Source: Trichomonas vaginalis G3
Taxonomy: Eukaryota; Parabasalia; Trichomonadida; Trichomonadidae
Assembly (NCBI RefSeq): GCF_026262505.1
Contig: NW_026529273.1
Coordinates: forward strand, 124,001-188,000
DNA length: 64,000 bases
Reading direction: 5' to 3'
Position numbers and translations under genes: made by a program. Under the pieces are notes generated by a model. It had not been told where the DNA came from. It did not search any database and saw only the letters and a list, made by a program, of their open reading frames with translations. This document shows positions 19,858 to 30,266 of this stretch, one piece after another (within the stretch, counting starts at the first letter, position 1; every line of letters starts with the position of its first letter).

Positions 19858-20230
19858 GTTTGTATTTTAATATGTTTTCAGAAAAAAATATTTTGTACTA
19901 GTATTGTAAATTAAAAAAGAGTCTTTTCTTACTCAACGATATTACTCTCAGGCTCCCTTTTTAACTACAGGCTTTCCGTATATTTTATTTATAATGTTGT
20001 TCGATTGGAATATTTCTATCATCATTCGCATTTTCGAGACGATGCAATTATAATCCTAAACCCTTGTTCGGAATAACCCATTTCCTTTTGCAATATATTT
20101 GTCTATTTCGCCGAGAATACCCTATTTCGGATAAAGATTTGTAATCAGATATTAAATCACATACATTTCTTATTACATAACCATTCGCACTCACTCAGAA
20201 CGATTATTGTAAAAATAATTTTAGTTATTT
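19858..20230. other. Intergenic
   Basis: No gene. CACTCACTCAGAACG about 40 bp before the next ATG offers TCA-type initiator candidates. Confidence 0.4.
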
Positions 20231-20878
20231 ATGTCAGTCCAATTCATTCATATTCGTAGACTTAAAGATGGCTTGATTCTTGCATCAACAACAGATGATG
20301 AAACATCTCTCCAAAGCATAATAAATGAAGAGGAAAAGTTAATAAAACAAATATCACAAAGATCTGCAAAAACATTAAGTTTTCCAACATCAAATGGATC
20401 AATTCATATTTGCATTGATGATCAGGCTTATGCTGTTTGCTCAACAAGCCGCGAATTCGATACAACTATGGCCTATGATCTCAATGATGAATCTTTAAGG
20501 AATTTTATGATAGATTACAAAGATTCAATCGATGCAGTTGAATCTAAATACGCTTTTATGGACTTTTCTACAATTTTAGATTCAATCAGATCTCGCTACG
20601 TAAAAACAGCAGCAAATGGAAAGGTTTATAAACTAAAGAAAGATTTATACGAAGTAGAGTCATCCATGGCTAACAATCTTAAGTCAGCAATAGCTAGAGA
20701 CGATAAAATTAATGAAGTTGGCCAAATGTCTGAAAATCTTTCAAGAAATTCCGGAATTTTCGCGAAAAAGTCGAAAGATCTCAATAGATTACATTTCTGG
20801 CGTACTTATGGAAGACCTGCTGTCATTGTCTCAATTGTTGCCTGTGTTTATCTACTTGTTCACTTCGTTATTCTCTAA
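20231..20878 (+). CDS. Sec22-like longin R-SNARE
   Basis: 215 codons. Residues 1-120 fit a longin domain (FIHIRRLKDGLILAST..., HICIDDQAYAVCSTS). Residues ~130-185 form the SNARE helix, with Arg of AIARDDKIN at the expected central layer and KSKDLNRLHFWRTY before the membrane. A single C-terminal transmembrane segment (AVIVSIVACVYLLVHFVIL) anchors the tail. The order and the Sec22-like sequence around KKSKDL point to an ER-Golgi vesicle-fusion SNARE. Full length and intact. Confidence 0.85.
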   Translation: MSVQFIHIRRLKDGLILASTTDDETSLQSIINEEEKLIKQISQRSAKTLSFPTSNGSIHICIDDQAYAVCSTSREFDTTMAYDLNDESLRNFMIDYKDSIDAVESKYAFMDFSTILDSIRSRYVKTAANGKVYKLKKDLYEVESSMANNLKSAIARDDKINEVGQMSENLSRNSGIFAKKSKDLNRLHFWRTYGRPAVIVSIVACVYLLVHFVIL

Positions 20879-21106
20879 ATGTTCAAATCTCTTCAATTAC
20901 CTTTTACTTTTTACTTTTTTATTCATAAAATTTTTAATATTTTTCTTTCGTTAAATTATATCATAGTGTTGATACTTCATTCGTATATTTCAAGTGTTTT
21001 CCCGTTAATTATATGCTTTTAATAAGATAACCGAGAAAATGATTTTAATTTTCTTAATTTCAAACTCTGTAACAAAAAATTTAAACGCAAAATGATAGTT
21101 ATTTAT

Positions 21107-22015
21107 TCAAACAAGTAGAGATGCTTCGGTTATAGATTCTTCTTTAGGTTTATTATTACAACATTGACAGCACCTCAATTTAATCAGAGAATATATCAGA
21201 GAGGTAAGGAAAACTAAGGCTGTAATGGCGTTCATAGTATATTTAATTGGCATTTCGTTAAATTCTGTTGAAATTTTTGAATAAATATCGTGTCTTGTAT
21301 AATTTACATTTTCCCATTCAACAGAAAGTCCATTCTGAGAAAATTCTTTGGAATTCTTCAAAGTTGATCCAGCAATAAAATTGAAACTTATCCTATCAAA
21401 CGGAGCTTGCGATAATTGCAATATACCTGGCTTGGAAAAGTTAACAACTGAGCCATTCATGAGATTAAAAGTTGAATACTCGGCAATATCAGAATTATTT
21501 GTTTCGCTTGTATAAAATGTAAGAGGATATCTCTTTGGGTGTTCTAAATCCGAAATTTCAATTCTTGAATCAGATCCGAAGTCAATAAAAGATAAATAAT
21601 CTGTAGTTAATCGAACATTTTTAGCGTAATAAGCAGCACCAGTAGAATCAGCAATAATGTATGCATAATCTCCAGGAACTGGAGAAAACCAAAATGTGAT
21701 ATCGCAATCTTTGCCTGAACATTTAGCAGAAATATTCTGTTGGGCTATGTATATGCATTTTCCTGGTTTGATACTATACTGTTTTCCATCACTACTTGTC
21801 AGTTCAACGGAGGAAGTTGATTTTGAATGCAAATATATCCCAAAAGTGAATATTTCGCTATTGCTCATCCAGTGTGTTTCATTTTCAGATAATCTGCATC
21901 GATCGAAATTAAAATTTTGATAATTATCTTTGCATTTCATAAACATAAGAATTGATAAAATCATTTTTATTGAATTAGAAAAATTGACATTGATCAATTG
22001 ACTTAATTTTGACAT
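21107..22015 (-). CDS. Type I membrane protein, unknown
   Basis: 302 codons from the ATG at 22015. A hydrophobic N-terminal stretch (IKMILSILMFM) could act as a signal sequence. About 230 residues of predicted lumenal or extracellular sequence follow, with a few Cys and N-glycosylation-type sites, then a transmembrane helix (AITALVFLTSLIYSLI). The short cytoplasmic tail has CCQCC and ends EASLLV. The tail's E..LLV resembles an acidic dileucine sorting signal (inference). No known domain is recognised. Confidence 0.8.
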   Translation of the reverse strand: MSKLSQLINVNFSNSIKMILSILMFMKCKDNYQNFNFDRCRLSENETHWMSNSEIFTFGIYLHSKSTSSVELTSSDGKQYSIKPGKCIYIAQQNISAKCSGKDCDITFWFSPVPGDYAYIIADSTGAAYYAKNVRLTTDYLSFIDFGSDSRIEISDLEHPKRYPLTFYTSETNNSDIAEYSTFNLMNGSVVNFSKPGILQLSQAPFDRISFNFIAGSTLKNSKEFSQNGLSVEWENVNYTRHDIYSKISTEFNEMPIKYTMNAITALVFLTSLIYSLIKLRCCQCCNNKPKEESITEASLLV

Positions 22016-22450
22016 TCTTCACTAATTCGTATTTAAATGCAATTTCCAATAGGAAACATTAATTATCAATTCAATTTGATTTTCCAAATTATTTTACAAG
22101 TTTTGTTGTGCAAATAACATTTCTTGATGCATAATAATCATTTGAACAATATATTTTTACTTTTTAGAATTCTATTGATTTCGAATTTAATTCAAATTAC
22201 CAATATCAGTATCTAAATCATCTAGACATACTCATATTAATATGATAAATTTTAATACTTAATCAGAATATGTCTAATCAATTCGATATTTGTAGTTAAT
22301 TGCTGCACCTTCCATTCATTTATAACCAAAATCAGTCACTTTACTTGATAATATCTCTTAGTTTAAGAAACTTCTGAAATATAGAGAATAATTAAGATAA
22401 AAAAAGGAGAATCTTTAATACACAAATAAAATAATAATAACAAAAGAAAA
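22016..22450. other. Intergenic
   Basis: AT-rich gap between the 5' end of the membrane-protein gene and the 3' end of the ABC transporter gene. No feature recognised. Confidence 0.5.
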
Positions 22451-24274
22451 TTAATCTTCAAGTTGAAGTTTGACCAAATCGTAATAAGAGCCTCTCTTAC
22501 TTACAAGTTCCTCATGTGTTCCTGACTCAACCAACTCGCCTGCATCGAACACATAAATCATATTTGCACTTCTTATTGTTCCAAGTCTATGAGCAACGAT
22601 GATTGAAGTTCTTCCTTTCATAACATTGTCCAAAGCTTTTTGAACTTTCTTTTCAGAAACAGCGTCCAAAGCTGCTGTTGCTTCATCAGTTATCAAGATC
22701 TTCGGATTCTTTACAACAGCGCGTGCAATTGCAAGTCTTTGTCTCTGTCCACCACTCAAGTTCATTCCTTTTTCGCCAATGGAAAAGTTGTATTCTTGTG
22801 GCAGTTTTCTTATGAATTTGTCAGCATTTGCAATCACTGCTGCTTGAACAACTTCTTCATCTGTTGCGTTTGGAGCTCCGTACTTCAAGTTCTCTTTGAC
22901 AGTCATAGTAAACAAAGCGGAATCTTGTTGTACAACACCAATAGATCGATGTAAAAATGATGGAGAATATTCCCTGATGTCTTTTCCATCAATTAAAACT
23001 TGGCCTTCGTTTACATCGTAAAATCTCATTAACAATTGAACAATTGTACTTTTTCCACTACCACTGTGTCCAACGAATGCTGATATCTCTCCAGGTTGAA
23101 CACAGAATGATACATTCTTGAGAATCCATGAATCTCGCGTTGGATACTTGAACCAAACATTTTTGAATTCAATGTCACCTTTTATGCTTTCTGGAGCGAT
23201 TCCTTCGTAAGGATCTATCTTTATTGGGTCTTCTACTGTCTCCCAGATTCTGTCTGCTGAGTCCCATGCTCTTACTTCACGGTTTATACTACCCATAATC
23301 ATCATTAACTCAAAACCGAACATACGAGTAGCTCTGATGATGGCGAGTAAGTCTCCAACACTTAGTTTGTCATGCATGATGATGTAGCCTCCCAAAGTAA
23401 TGATCATTGAGAGAGTTCCGGAATTTATTAAACTTCCTGTTTCAAAAGCTGAAAAGAAGAGGCGATGCATGGTTTTATGATGGTAAGCAGCTTGAGTGTT
23501 AACGTGGTTGAATCTCTCTGCTTCGTTCTCTTCTTGATTATTCGAATAAACAACTCTTGGATTGCTAATTATTTCATCGAACACTGTTACACCAACAGAT
23601 TGGACAATGGATCTAGCTCTCATATGCTTTCCACCTTGCTGACGGAAGAATTTAAGAATAACTGCAATTATCACTGAAACTGACAGCGAAAGCATAGTAA
23701 GCTCTAGGTTTATTCTCGCTGATACAATGACTGCGGATACTAATTGGCCGATAGCTTTCACTTGATTCACTTTTGATTGTTCAAATACGCCTTCGATGGC
23801 CATTGAATCATCATTAAGTAAATTTAATAATTCACCAATACTTCTTCTGTCGTAGAATTCAATATCTTTCTCCATGTATGATTTAAAGAGCAATCTTTTA
23901 ATTTTAATTCCAATAATAGAACCAATTTGAATCCAAAATGCAAAATTGCAGAAGCTAAGTATTGCGCAAAAGAAAGCAAAGATGAATGTTAATAATGAAT
24001 ATTTTCTAATCAGTGGAATTGGATTTTCTTCGCCTAAAGCATCAACAATTTTGCCCATATATACGTAAGCTTGAATCAATATGAATCCGTTAGTTGCTGC
24101 AGGTAAAAATATCAAGAAGAAAAGTGGTTTTCTATAAAAAAACCAATACATTTTGTGGATAAATGGTAAAAATCTATGTTTGGAACGATGGGAATGAACA
24201 ACCTCGGTCTGTGGAACAGTTTCTTCTTGATTTTGAAGTAATAGTTCTTCACCAGTTTCGTTTGGTGCAGACAT
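22451..24274 (-). CDS. ABC half-transporter (ABCB-type, TMD-NBD)
   Basis: 607 codons from the ATG at 24274 (MSAPNETGEE), preceded by TCAAGCAAATTT. A longer frame opens upstream only with TTG. About 45 N-terminal residues precede a six-helix transmembrane domain (roughly 45-330). The nucleotide-binding domain has Walker A GHSGSGKST (~400), Q-loop VVQQDS, signature LSGGQRQR (~505), Walker B ILITDEATAALD (~528) and the H-loop in IVAHRLG. All ATPase motifs are intact. One TMD plus one NBD implies a dimer. It exports an unknown substrate; relatives include lipid, peptide and drug pumps. Confidence 0.95.
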   Translation of the reverse strand: MSAPNETGEELLLQNQEETVPQTEVVHSHRSKHRFLPFIHKMYWFFYRKPLFFLIFLPAATNGFILIQAYVYMGKIVDALGEENPIPLIRKYSLLTFIFAFFCAILSFCNFAFWIQIGSIIGIKIKRLLFKSYMEKDIEFYDRRSIGELLNLLNDDSMAIEGVFEQSKVNQVKAIGQLVSAVIVSARINLELTMLSLSVSVIIAVILKFFRQQGGKHMRARSIVQSVGVTVFDEIISNPRVVYSNNQEENEAERFNHVNTQAAYHHKTMHRLFFSAFETGSLINSGTLSMIITLGGYIIMHDKLSVGDLLAIIRATRMFGFELMMIMGSINREVRAWDSADRIWETVEDPIKIDPYEGIAPESIKGDIEFKNVWFKYPTRDSWILKNVSFCVQPGEISAFVGHSGSGKSTIVQLLMRFYDVNEGQVLIDGKDIREYSPSFLHRSIGVVQQDSALFTMTVKENLKYGAPNATDEEVVQAAVIANADKFIRKLPQEYNFSIGEKGMNLSGGQRQRLAIARAVVKNPKILITDEATAALDAVSEKKVQKALDNVMKGRTSIIVAHRLGTIRSANMIYVFDAGELVESGTHEELVSKRGSYYDLVKLQLED

Positions 24275-24633
24275 AAATTTGCTTGAAAAATTTTCTAAAA
24301 AAATTCGATCTAAATTCAATGTAAGAAATTAAGACGAAAGTTAGACATGAGGGTAAAAATTTATCCACACAAATGTGGTATTGTTTTGGTTATAAACAAT
24401 GACGATTATTTTATCGGAATAATCGTTCACATTATCCAACAATAAATTTAAAATAATTTGTTTACCTCCATATATAATATGTCTTTTAACTTACTGATCT
24501 GAAACCGAAAATAATAGTGTCAAAAACATTGTGAGTGGAAAATGTGTGGATTTTTTTATGCTCCTCTGTCATGAGCGACATCATTCAATGCTTTATAAAA
24601 GTGGTACAATTCCTTTCTTTACAATTCTATTCA
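24275..24633. other. Intergenic between ABC transporter and Polinton copy A
   Basis: Host DNA up to the ATTAAA target duplication at 24634-24639. No gene. Confidence 0.5.
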
Positions 24634-24639
24634 ATTAAA

Positions 24640-25456
24640 AGTAGTAGATGAGTGCGGGTTTAGTGACTTTTTTTGTTACATCTATATATAGACGATGCAT
24701 TAAAATATATTTATTTATAAATCATTAAAAAATTAACATTAATTTTAAAATAATTTATTTTTTTATCTTTTATAAAAGAAGCTATATATAGATGATGTCA
24801 GATATTCCGCGATTAATTAAACATTGTTTAAATCCTGAATGGGTTAAACTTCAATTTAAAAATGAAGATTGTGAATTATTAAATGAATATGAAAGCCAAA
24901 ATAAGCTAATGAGGTATAAATATAATGATAAAGAATATTTAATTTCATGGAATCAATGGAGTCATAATCAAAGACCTCATAAACGAGAAGAAGAAATTGA
25001 AAATAATGAAATGGAAATCATTGATGACATTAAAGAGGATGGAATTCCTAAATTTTGTAGAAAAACCTTTAGAACTAAGTTAGGAGCATATAAACGTAGA
25101 GTATTAAATCCTGAATATCTTAAACATTTATTTAAAAAGGAAGACTGTGAATTATTAAACGTTAATGAATATGAAAATGCAAAATCAAAACTGAGATATA
25201 AATATATTGGAAGTGATGAAAGATGTAAAGATAAAGATAAAGTTTATACAGTTTCATATAATAACTGGCACACGTTAGGGATAAGAAAACATTTAGGAGA
25301 TTATGGTAAAAGTTCTGAATTCTTTAAATCTAGTATATACGAGAGAGTAAAAGAAATCAGATATAATTATCATTCATGAATAAAAAATAAACTTTAAAAA
25401 TTCATGTCTTACATTTTTTGAATAATTTATTTTTTTAATTCGTATGAAAATGAGTG
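24640..25456. repeat. Polinton A left TIR
   Basis: About 818 bp matching the right TIR (40834-41651) almost base for base. It contains a full gene and ends just inside the first codons of the next gene (AAAATGAGTG). Confidence 0.95.
24792..25379 (+). CDS. TIR-encoded protein with two repeats, left copy of A
   Basis: 195 codons. The protein is an internal duplication: LNPEWVKLQFKNEDCELLNE...LMRYKYNDKEYLISWNQW and, 80 residues later, LNPEYLKHLFKKEDCELLNV...LRYKYIGSDE...YTVSYNNW. The repeat resembles small treble-clef DNA-binding modules found beside homing endonucleases and in phage proteins (my inference from the L.YKY/SYNNW pattern). Being in the TIR it exists twice per element, reading inward. 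A role at element ends, in transposition or replication, is plausible but unproven. Confidence 0.8.
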   Translation: MMSDIPRLIKHCLNPEWVKLQFKNEDCELLNEYESQNKLMRYKYNDKEYLISWNQWSHNQRPHKREEEIENNEMEIIDDIKEDGIPKFCRKTFRTKLGAYKRRVLNPEYLKHLFKKEDCELLNVNEYENAKSKLRYKYIGSDERCKDKDKVYTVSYNNWHTLGIRKHLGDYGKSSEFFKSSIYERVKEIRYNYHS

Positions 25457-26556
25457 TCAAGACTAACGACGTTAAAAAATTGGGATTCACAAACGAGGAA
25501 ATAAAAAATATATTAGAGGAGGCGAGTTATGAAGTTAATAAATATTATTTAAGAAATTGTCAAAAATTCGCGGAGTTATTAAATGATTTAGATTATGATG
25601 GAAAAATGAATAAAGATGATGTTATAAATTTCTTATATCCCACATCTGAAGAAGAAAAACCTAAAGAACCTGATGTTTTCCCTGAATATTATGAAGAACG
25701 GATTAAAGATGATGAATATGATGAAATTGAAAGACTGGAAAAAATAAGAGATGAAATAGATGAAAAAATTAAGGAATTAAGAGAAGTTGAAAAATATAAT
25801 GAGAATGAAGTAGAGGGTTTAATGAATATCCCAGCTTCAGAATCAGAAGTTCAAAAATCTCATGAAGAAAGATATAAAAATTACTTTTTGGAATCTACTA
25901 AAAATTTATTAGATGGTGAAATAGATGAAACACTTTCAGAAGAAGGCACAAAATTTATTCATAAACATAAGTTACAATTTATTGACGATGGAGATTATCC
26001 ATGTATATTACTTTCACCTCCTCTTGATTCTGAAAAATTCAAAAAAGCACTGAAAAATGTAACATATGCAACAAATACGATTAAGAAAGAAGACCATGAT
26101 ATTTACACAAATTATTATTTAAATAAATGTGCAGGTGTTGATAAAGTTTTTGATTTGTTAGATAAAATATCAAAAGAAACAATTGGTACATATAAAATTT
26201 TATGCGATTGTGGTTTCATTATTGAAGATACTAATAATGTTTCATATGAAAGAACAGCACCGAAGGAAGACGAAGTTGAAAGGTCTATACCATTCGTTAT
26301 TAAGAATATAAAAGATATGAAAACTTATAAACATTATATTTATTCATTTATTTCAGAAAAAATGGAAGCAACCCATAAAACATCATCTCATCATTTTATA
26401 GCTATTCATACATTCCTTTTCAAAGTTGTGAAATTAAATAAGACAGGAATTAGATTTAATGTATCAGGGTACGCATTCTTGAGTAAATTAAAATGTATTC
26501 GTCACGTCGCAGATGATAAAAATTTATGTGTTCTTAATTCATTTTATGGACTTTAG
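25444..26556 (+). CDS. Unknown Polinton protein upstream of polymerase
   Basis: 370 codons starting inside the left TIR (MKMSVKTNDVKKLGF). The first 130 residues are acidic and helical, with a long Glu/Lys stretch. The C-terminal half is globular, with Cys pairs (CDCGFII) and ends LCVLNSFYGL. It lies 64 bp upstream of the polymerase start on the same strand. Protein-primed polymerases need a terminal protein and this position would suit one, but no motif proves it. The 5' end is also recognisable in copy B. Confidence 0.75.
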   Translation: MKMSVKTNDVKKLGFTNEEIKNILEEASYEVNKYYLRNCQKFAELLNDLDYDGKMNKDDVINFLYPTSEEEKPKEPDVFPEYYEERIKDDEYDEIERLEKIRDEIDEKIKELREVEKYNENEVEGLMNIPASESEVQKSHEERYKNYFLESTKNLLDGEIDETLSEEGTKFIHKHKLQFIDDGDYPCILLSPPLDSEKFKKALKNVTYATNTIKKEDHDIYTNYYLNKCAGVDKVFDLLDKISKETIGTYKILCDCGFIIEDTNNVSYERTAPKEDEVERSIPFVIKNIKDMKTYKHYIYSFISEKMEATHKTSSHHFIAIHTFLFKVVKLNKTGIRFNVSGYAFLSKLKCIRHVADDKNLCVLNSFYGL

Positions 26557-26620
26557 CCCTGGACTTTAAAAAAAATAAACTTTATTTTTATTTATTTTTT
26601 AATTTTTTATTCTTACATAA

Positions 26621-29600
26621 ATGAACAAAAACGGAACAGCTAAAATGAATGATAATCAAATAAGAGCCGAAGGTAGAAGGTTATTTAAACGCTTCTATAA
26701 CATTCCTGATGGTGTTAATCCTAAAACTCGTAGAAGTTATTTAAATGAAGCCATAGATGCATATGAAGGATTTGACATTTCATCAGAAAGTGAGAGGTTA
26801 GCAAGAATGTTAAACGTTAATATTGATTTTTATTATTGTGACCCTCAACCAGAAGACGTAGACATAAATAAGGTAGACTTTCCATTAGTGGAATCAATAA
26901 TGATAGATCCAGAATTTGAAACAGTAAATATTTTATTAACACAGAGTCCATGTGGAAAACTTCACGCTGACAGAATTACAGACGTTGAAGCACTCACAGG
27001 ATATAAAGTTTGCCCCTTTTGCAAAGAAGAAGTATATTCTATCCGTGATGACCCAGAAAGGAAAAACCAAAGAAGATTTTTAAAGCATTGTGAGAAATGT
27101 AAAGAAAATAATGGAAGATTAATTCAAGACGTTCAATTGCAAAACACACAACAACCATATGCACCACATATCACGAAACAGAAGATATATCAATGGCTAT
27201 TAGCTCACAATTTGCAGGAATATTATAAACCAACAAGATATTATATTACTTTTGACTTCGAAACATTAGAGACTAAAGAAGAACTTCAACTTTCTGAATG
27301 TGCAACTTTGAACGCTTACTTAAAACCATTTATGGTATCATCAACTGTCAAAATAAAGCCGCAAACGGACTCTTTGAGTCCTGAAGGTCTTTCAGACCGA
27401 AGCGGCGAGGTCGTAGACCGTGATAAAACATTTACGAGGAATTTTTGCTTAACATCAAGTGATTCGTTCATCTCTGATTGGATTGAATTTTTATTTTCAA
27501 CCTGTTCATTAGTTGCTAAATCAAATATTGAACAATATGAAGAATTAATGAAGCCGCAAACGGACCAAACGGCGGGGACTTTGTCCCATACATTAAATGA
27601 AAAACAGAAGGAAGCATTTAAAGAACTTCTAGATGAGGAATTCAATAAAGTGAATATCATAGGTTTTAATTCGGGAAAGTTTGATTTAAATTTAATTCTT
27701 CGTGATTTAAACACTGCAAAATGGAAAATAAAATCAATGCTGGGTTCTTCTTCTCAATTTAAGCAAATCATTGTAAAGAAAACAAACTGTCCATATGAAT
27801 TAAGATTTATTGACATCAGAAATTATATAGCGGGTGGAACATTAGACCAATTCACTCAAGATTTCGGAAACAATAAATCACGTGTTAAATCCTTTTTCCC
27901 TTATCAATTCATCACATGGGAGAATTACGAAGATGAATTATATAAAGTGGAACCATTCACTCAAGATTCATTTTATTCAGCATTAACTCAAGAAACAATA
28001 TCCGATTCAGATTATCAAATATATCTCAATGATGCTAAAAATTTTGAGAATAGATTAGAATATTTTATTCATTATTGCAATAAAGACGTTGAAATTATGA
28101 TTGACCCAATTGATAAAATTATTGAAGAAACATTTGTTTATAAAATTGACATGCTTCATAATCTTTCTTTATCATCGAATGCATCAATGATTCGTTACGC
28201 GTTAGCATATAAGAACTTCAATCCTAACGAAACATATCCAGAAGAAGAAAATGTGGAATCAAGTTTTGAATTAACAAAAAAGTATTGGAAATATAAAATT
28301 GATTCATATAAGAAACAAGATGAAAAAGCAGAAAGGGATACTAAAAACAATGTTTCAATGGATGACTATCAATACTATCACGATTTAATCCTTTCATCTA
28401 AATGCAAAATGTGTGGTAAAGCGTTTACATATGCTAATAAACCAACATTAGATAGAATCGATAATGAAAAACCACATACCAAAGAAAATTGTCAGTTAAT
28501 GTGTTGTTATTGCAATGTCGTAAAATCAAATAAAGATGAAGATGTTCAACGTTTAAGAATCAATTTAAGAAATTATACATTAAAAAATAATTTACCAATG
28601 ACTCTAGATTCAGTTGAAGCTTATCACATCCTCCGTAATGGAATTACTGGTGGTTTATCAAATGTTCAACATAGAGTAAATCTTAAAGGAATCACGCACA
28701 TTAATAAACTTTCATATAATCCAGAAACTAAAACTGTATCAAATGAGGACACTTCCAACATTATGACTCATTTCGTTGGTGTTGACTTTAATTCATTATA
28801 TCCTTCATCATTTTCATCTAATCCTCATGATTTCATTCAATATACTGACCATAAAATGTATATGCCGGGAAGATTGAATGGTGTTATCATTTGTGATACA
28901 GCAACAAAGAAAGCAAAAGCACTGGGAATAATTAGAAGAAAAATACTTTATTCGTGGCTGAAGTAAAGGGTCACATTGATGAAAAATACATTAATGATTA
29001 CATAAACTTTTTACCAATAATAAGAAACTTAGATATTATCACAGATGAAAAAACAATTGGCAGTTTTATGTATAATTACATGAAATCAAACAATCTACCA
29101 GTTGACCAGAAACAGAGAGAAAATTAACTCAGTTAGCATCAACACACAACCAATATCAACCATTTTCTTCTTATTATCTTTGGTATCTAATAGACAGATT
29201 TCATTTTATCATTGATGACATTCAATCAATTTTAACATTTACGAAAAATACTTGTTTTAATGAATTTGCGAACGAATTTATGAACGAAAGACAAAAGGCT
29301 GAATTAGAAGGAAATAAAGGAAAAAGTTTATTTTGCAAGATTTCACTTAATGGATCATATGGTTACGATGCAATGAATACACAAAATTACGCAAAGACTA
29401 AAATAATGAATGCACAGAAGGCACGCGTTGCATGTATGTCAAATAAGTTTAAAAACATAAGAGAAATAGGAGAGGATACGTATCAAGTGATGCTTAAAGA
29501 TAGATTTTATAGATGTGATACATGTTTACAAGAGGCATTCTTCACTTTAGATAACGCAAAATACTGGTATTTGGTTTTCATTTATGATTTTATGTATAAA

Positions 29601-30164
29601 TGCATGGATGTTAATCGTTTTCATTTCATTGAAGGTGATACTGATTCATCTTATTGGGCAATCGCTGGCGACCCAAATCTTCCTAACACTCAAGCATTTC
29701 AAGCAATTGTAACCGATAAAAAATTTTATGATAAAAACATTTACAAATTCGCACCTTTTGATTTCTTCTGTTTTGATGAGAAATTTAAACCTAAATTAAA
29801 GAATAAAGCTGAAGAAAAAGCACATGAGAAGAAGTTATTGGGTTTAGCAATTGAGAAACAAGGTGATAACATGGTTGCTTTATGTCCTAAGTGTTATACT
29901 TCATTCAACGGTTCAATTGATGGAAGTGATTTTAAAAAGATTGCACAAAAAATGAAAGGAGTTAGTTTACGACAAAATAAACAATTAACACCTAAAAATT
30001 ATTTGGATATAATAAATGATAAAGTGATATTTGATGGTCAGAATATTAATTTACAACTTAAAAACGGGTCAATGACTCGCTTAACAATCGGTAAGACTGC
30101 ATTAACAGGAGCACACACTAAGGCTGTATGTTGTGAAAATGGATGTTGTATGCCATTTATTTAA
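26621..30164 (+). pseudogene. polB: Protein-primed family B DNA polymerase (Polinton), broken
   Basis: Exonuclease motifs are seen as TFDFETLE (Exo I), GFNSGKFDLN (Exo II) and HYCNKDV (Exo III). Polymerase motifs are VGVDFNSLYPSSF (motif A), KISLNGSYGYD (motif B) and EGDTDSSYW (motif C). A zinc/HNH-like insertion lies ahead of motif A (CKMCGKAFTYANKPTLDRID...NCQLMCCYCN..K, about 28407-28530). CPFC/CEKC pairs near the N-terminus suggest another zinc site. The enzyme would copy the element using a protein primer. The gene is broken in about one or two places. It also carries in-frame clusters of triloop hairpins (27358-27419, 27553-27587). Confidence 0.9.
27358..27419. repeat. Clover-like cluster of triloop hairpins inside polymerase gene
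   Basis: Outer arms GCCGC (27358-27362) and GCGGC (27402-27406) enclose GGACTC-TTT-GAGTCC (27367-27381) and GGTCT-TTC-AGACC (27386-27398). GGTC-GTA-GACC (27409-27419) follows. The whole block stays in frame, encoding a Ser/Asp/Gly-rich linker between Exo I and Exo II. A relative with arms GCCG/CGGC plus GGGAC-TTT-GTCCC lies at 27553-27587. Confidence 0.85.
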
Positions 30165-30266
30165 TAAAATGCCACAGAAGAGACAAAAGGAACCGTAAAT
30201 AATGGTTTTGATACTATGATTCAAAGAGGCGGGCACCCTTAAAACACTTATTTTATTTTTATATAA

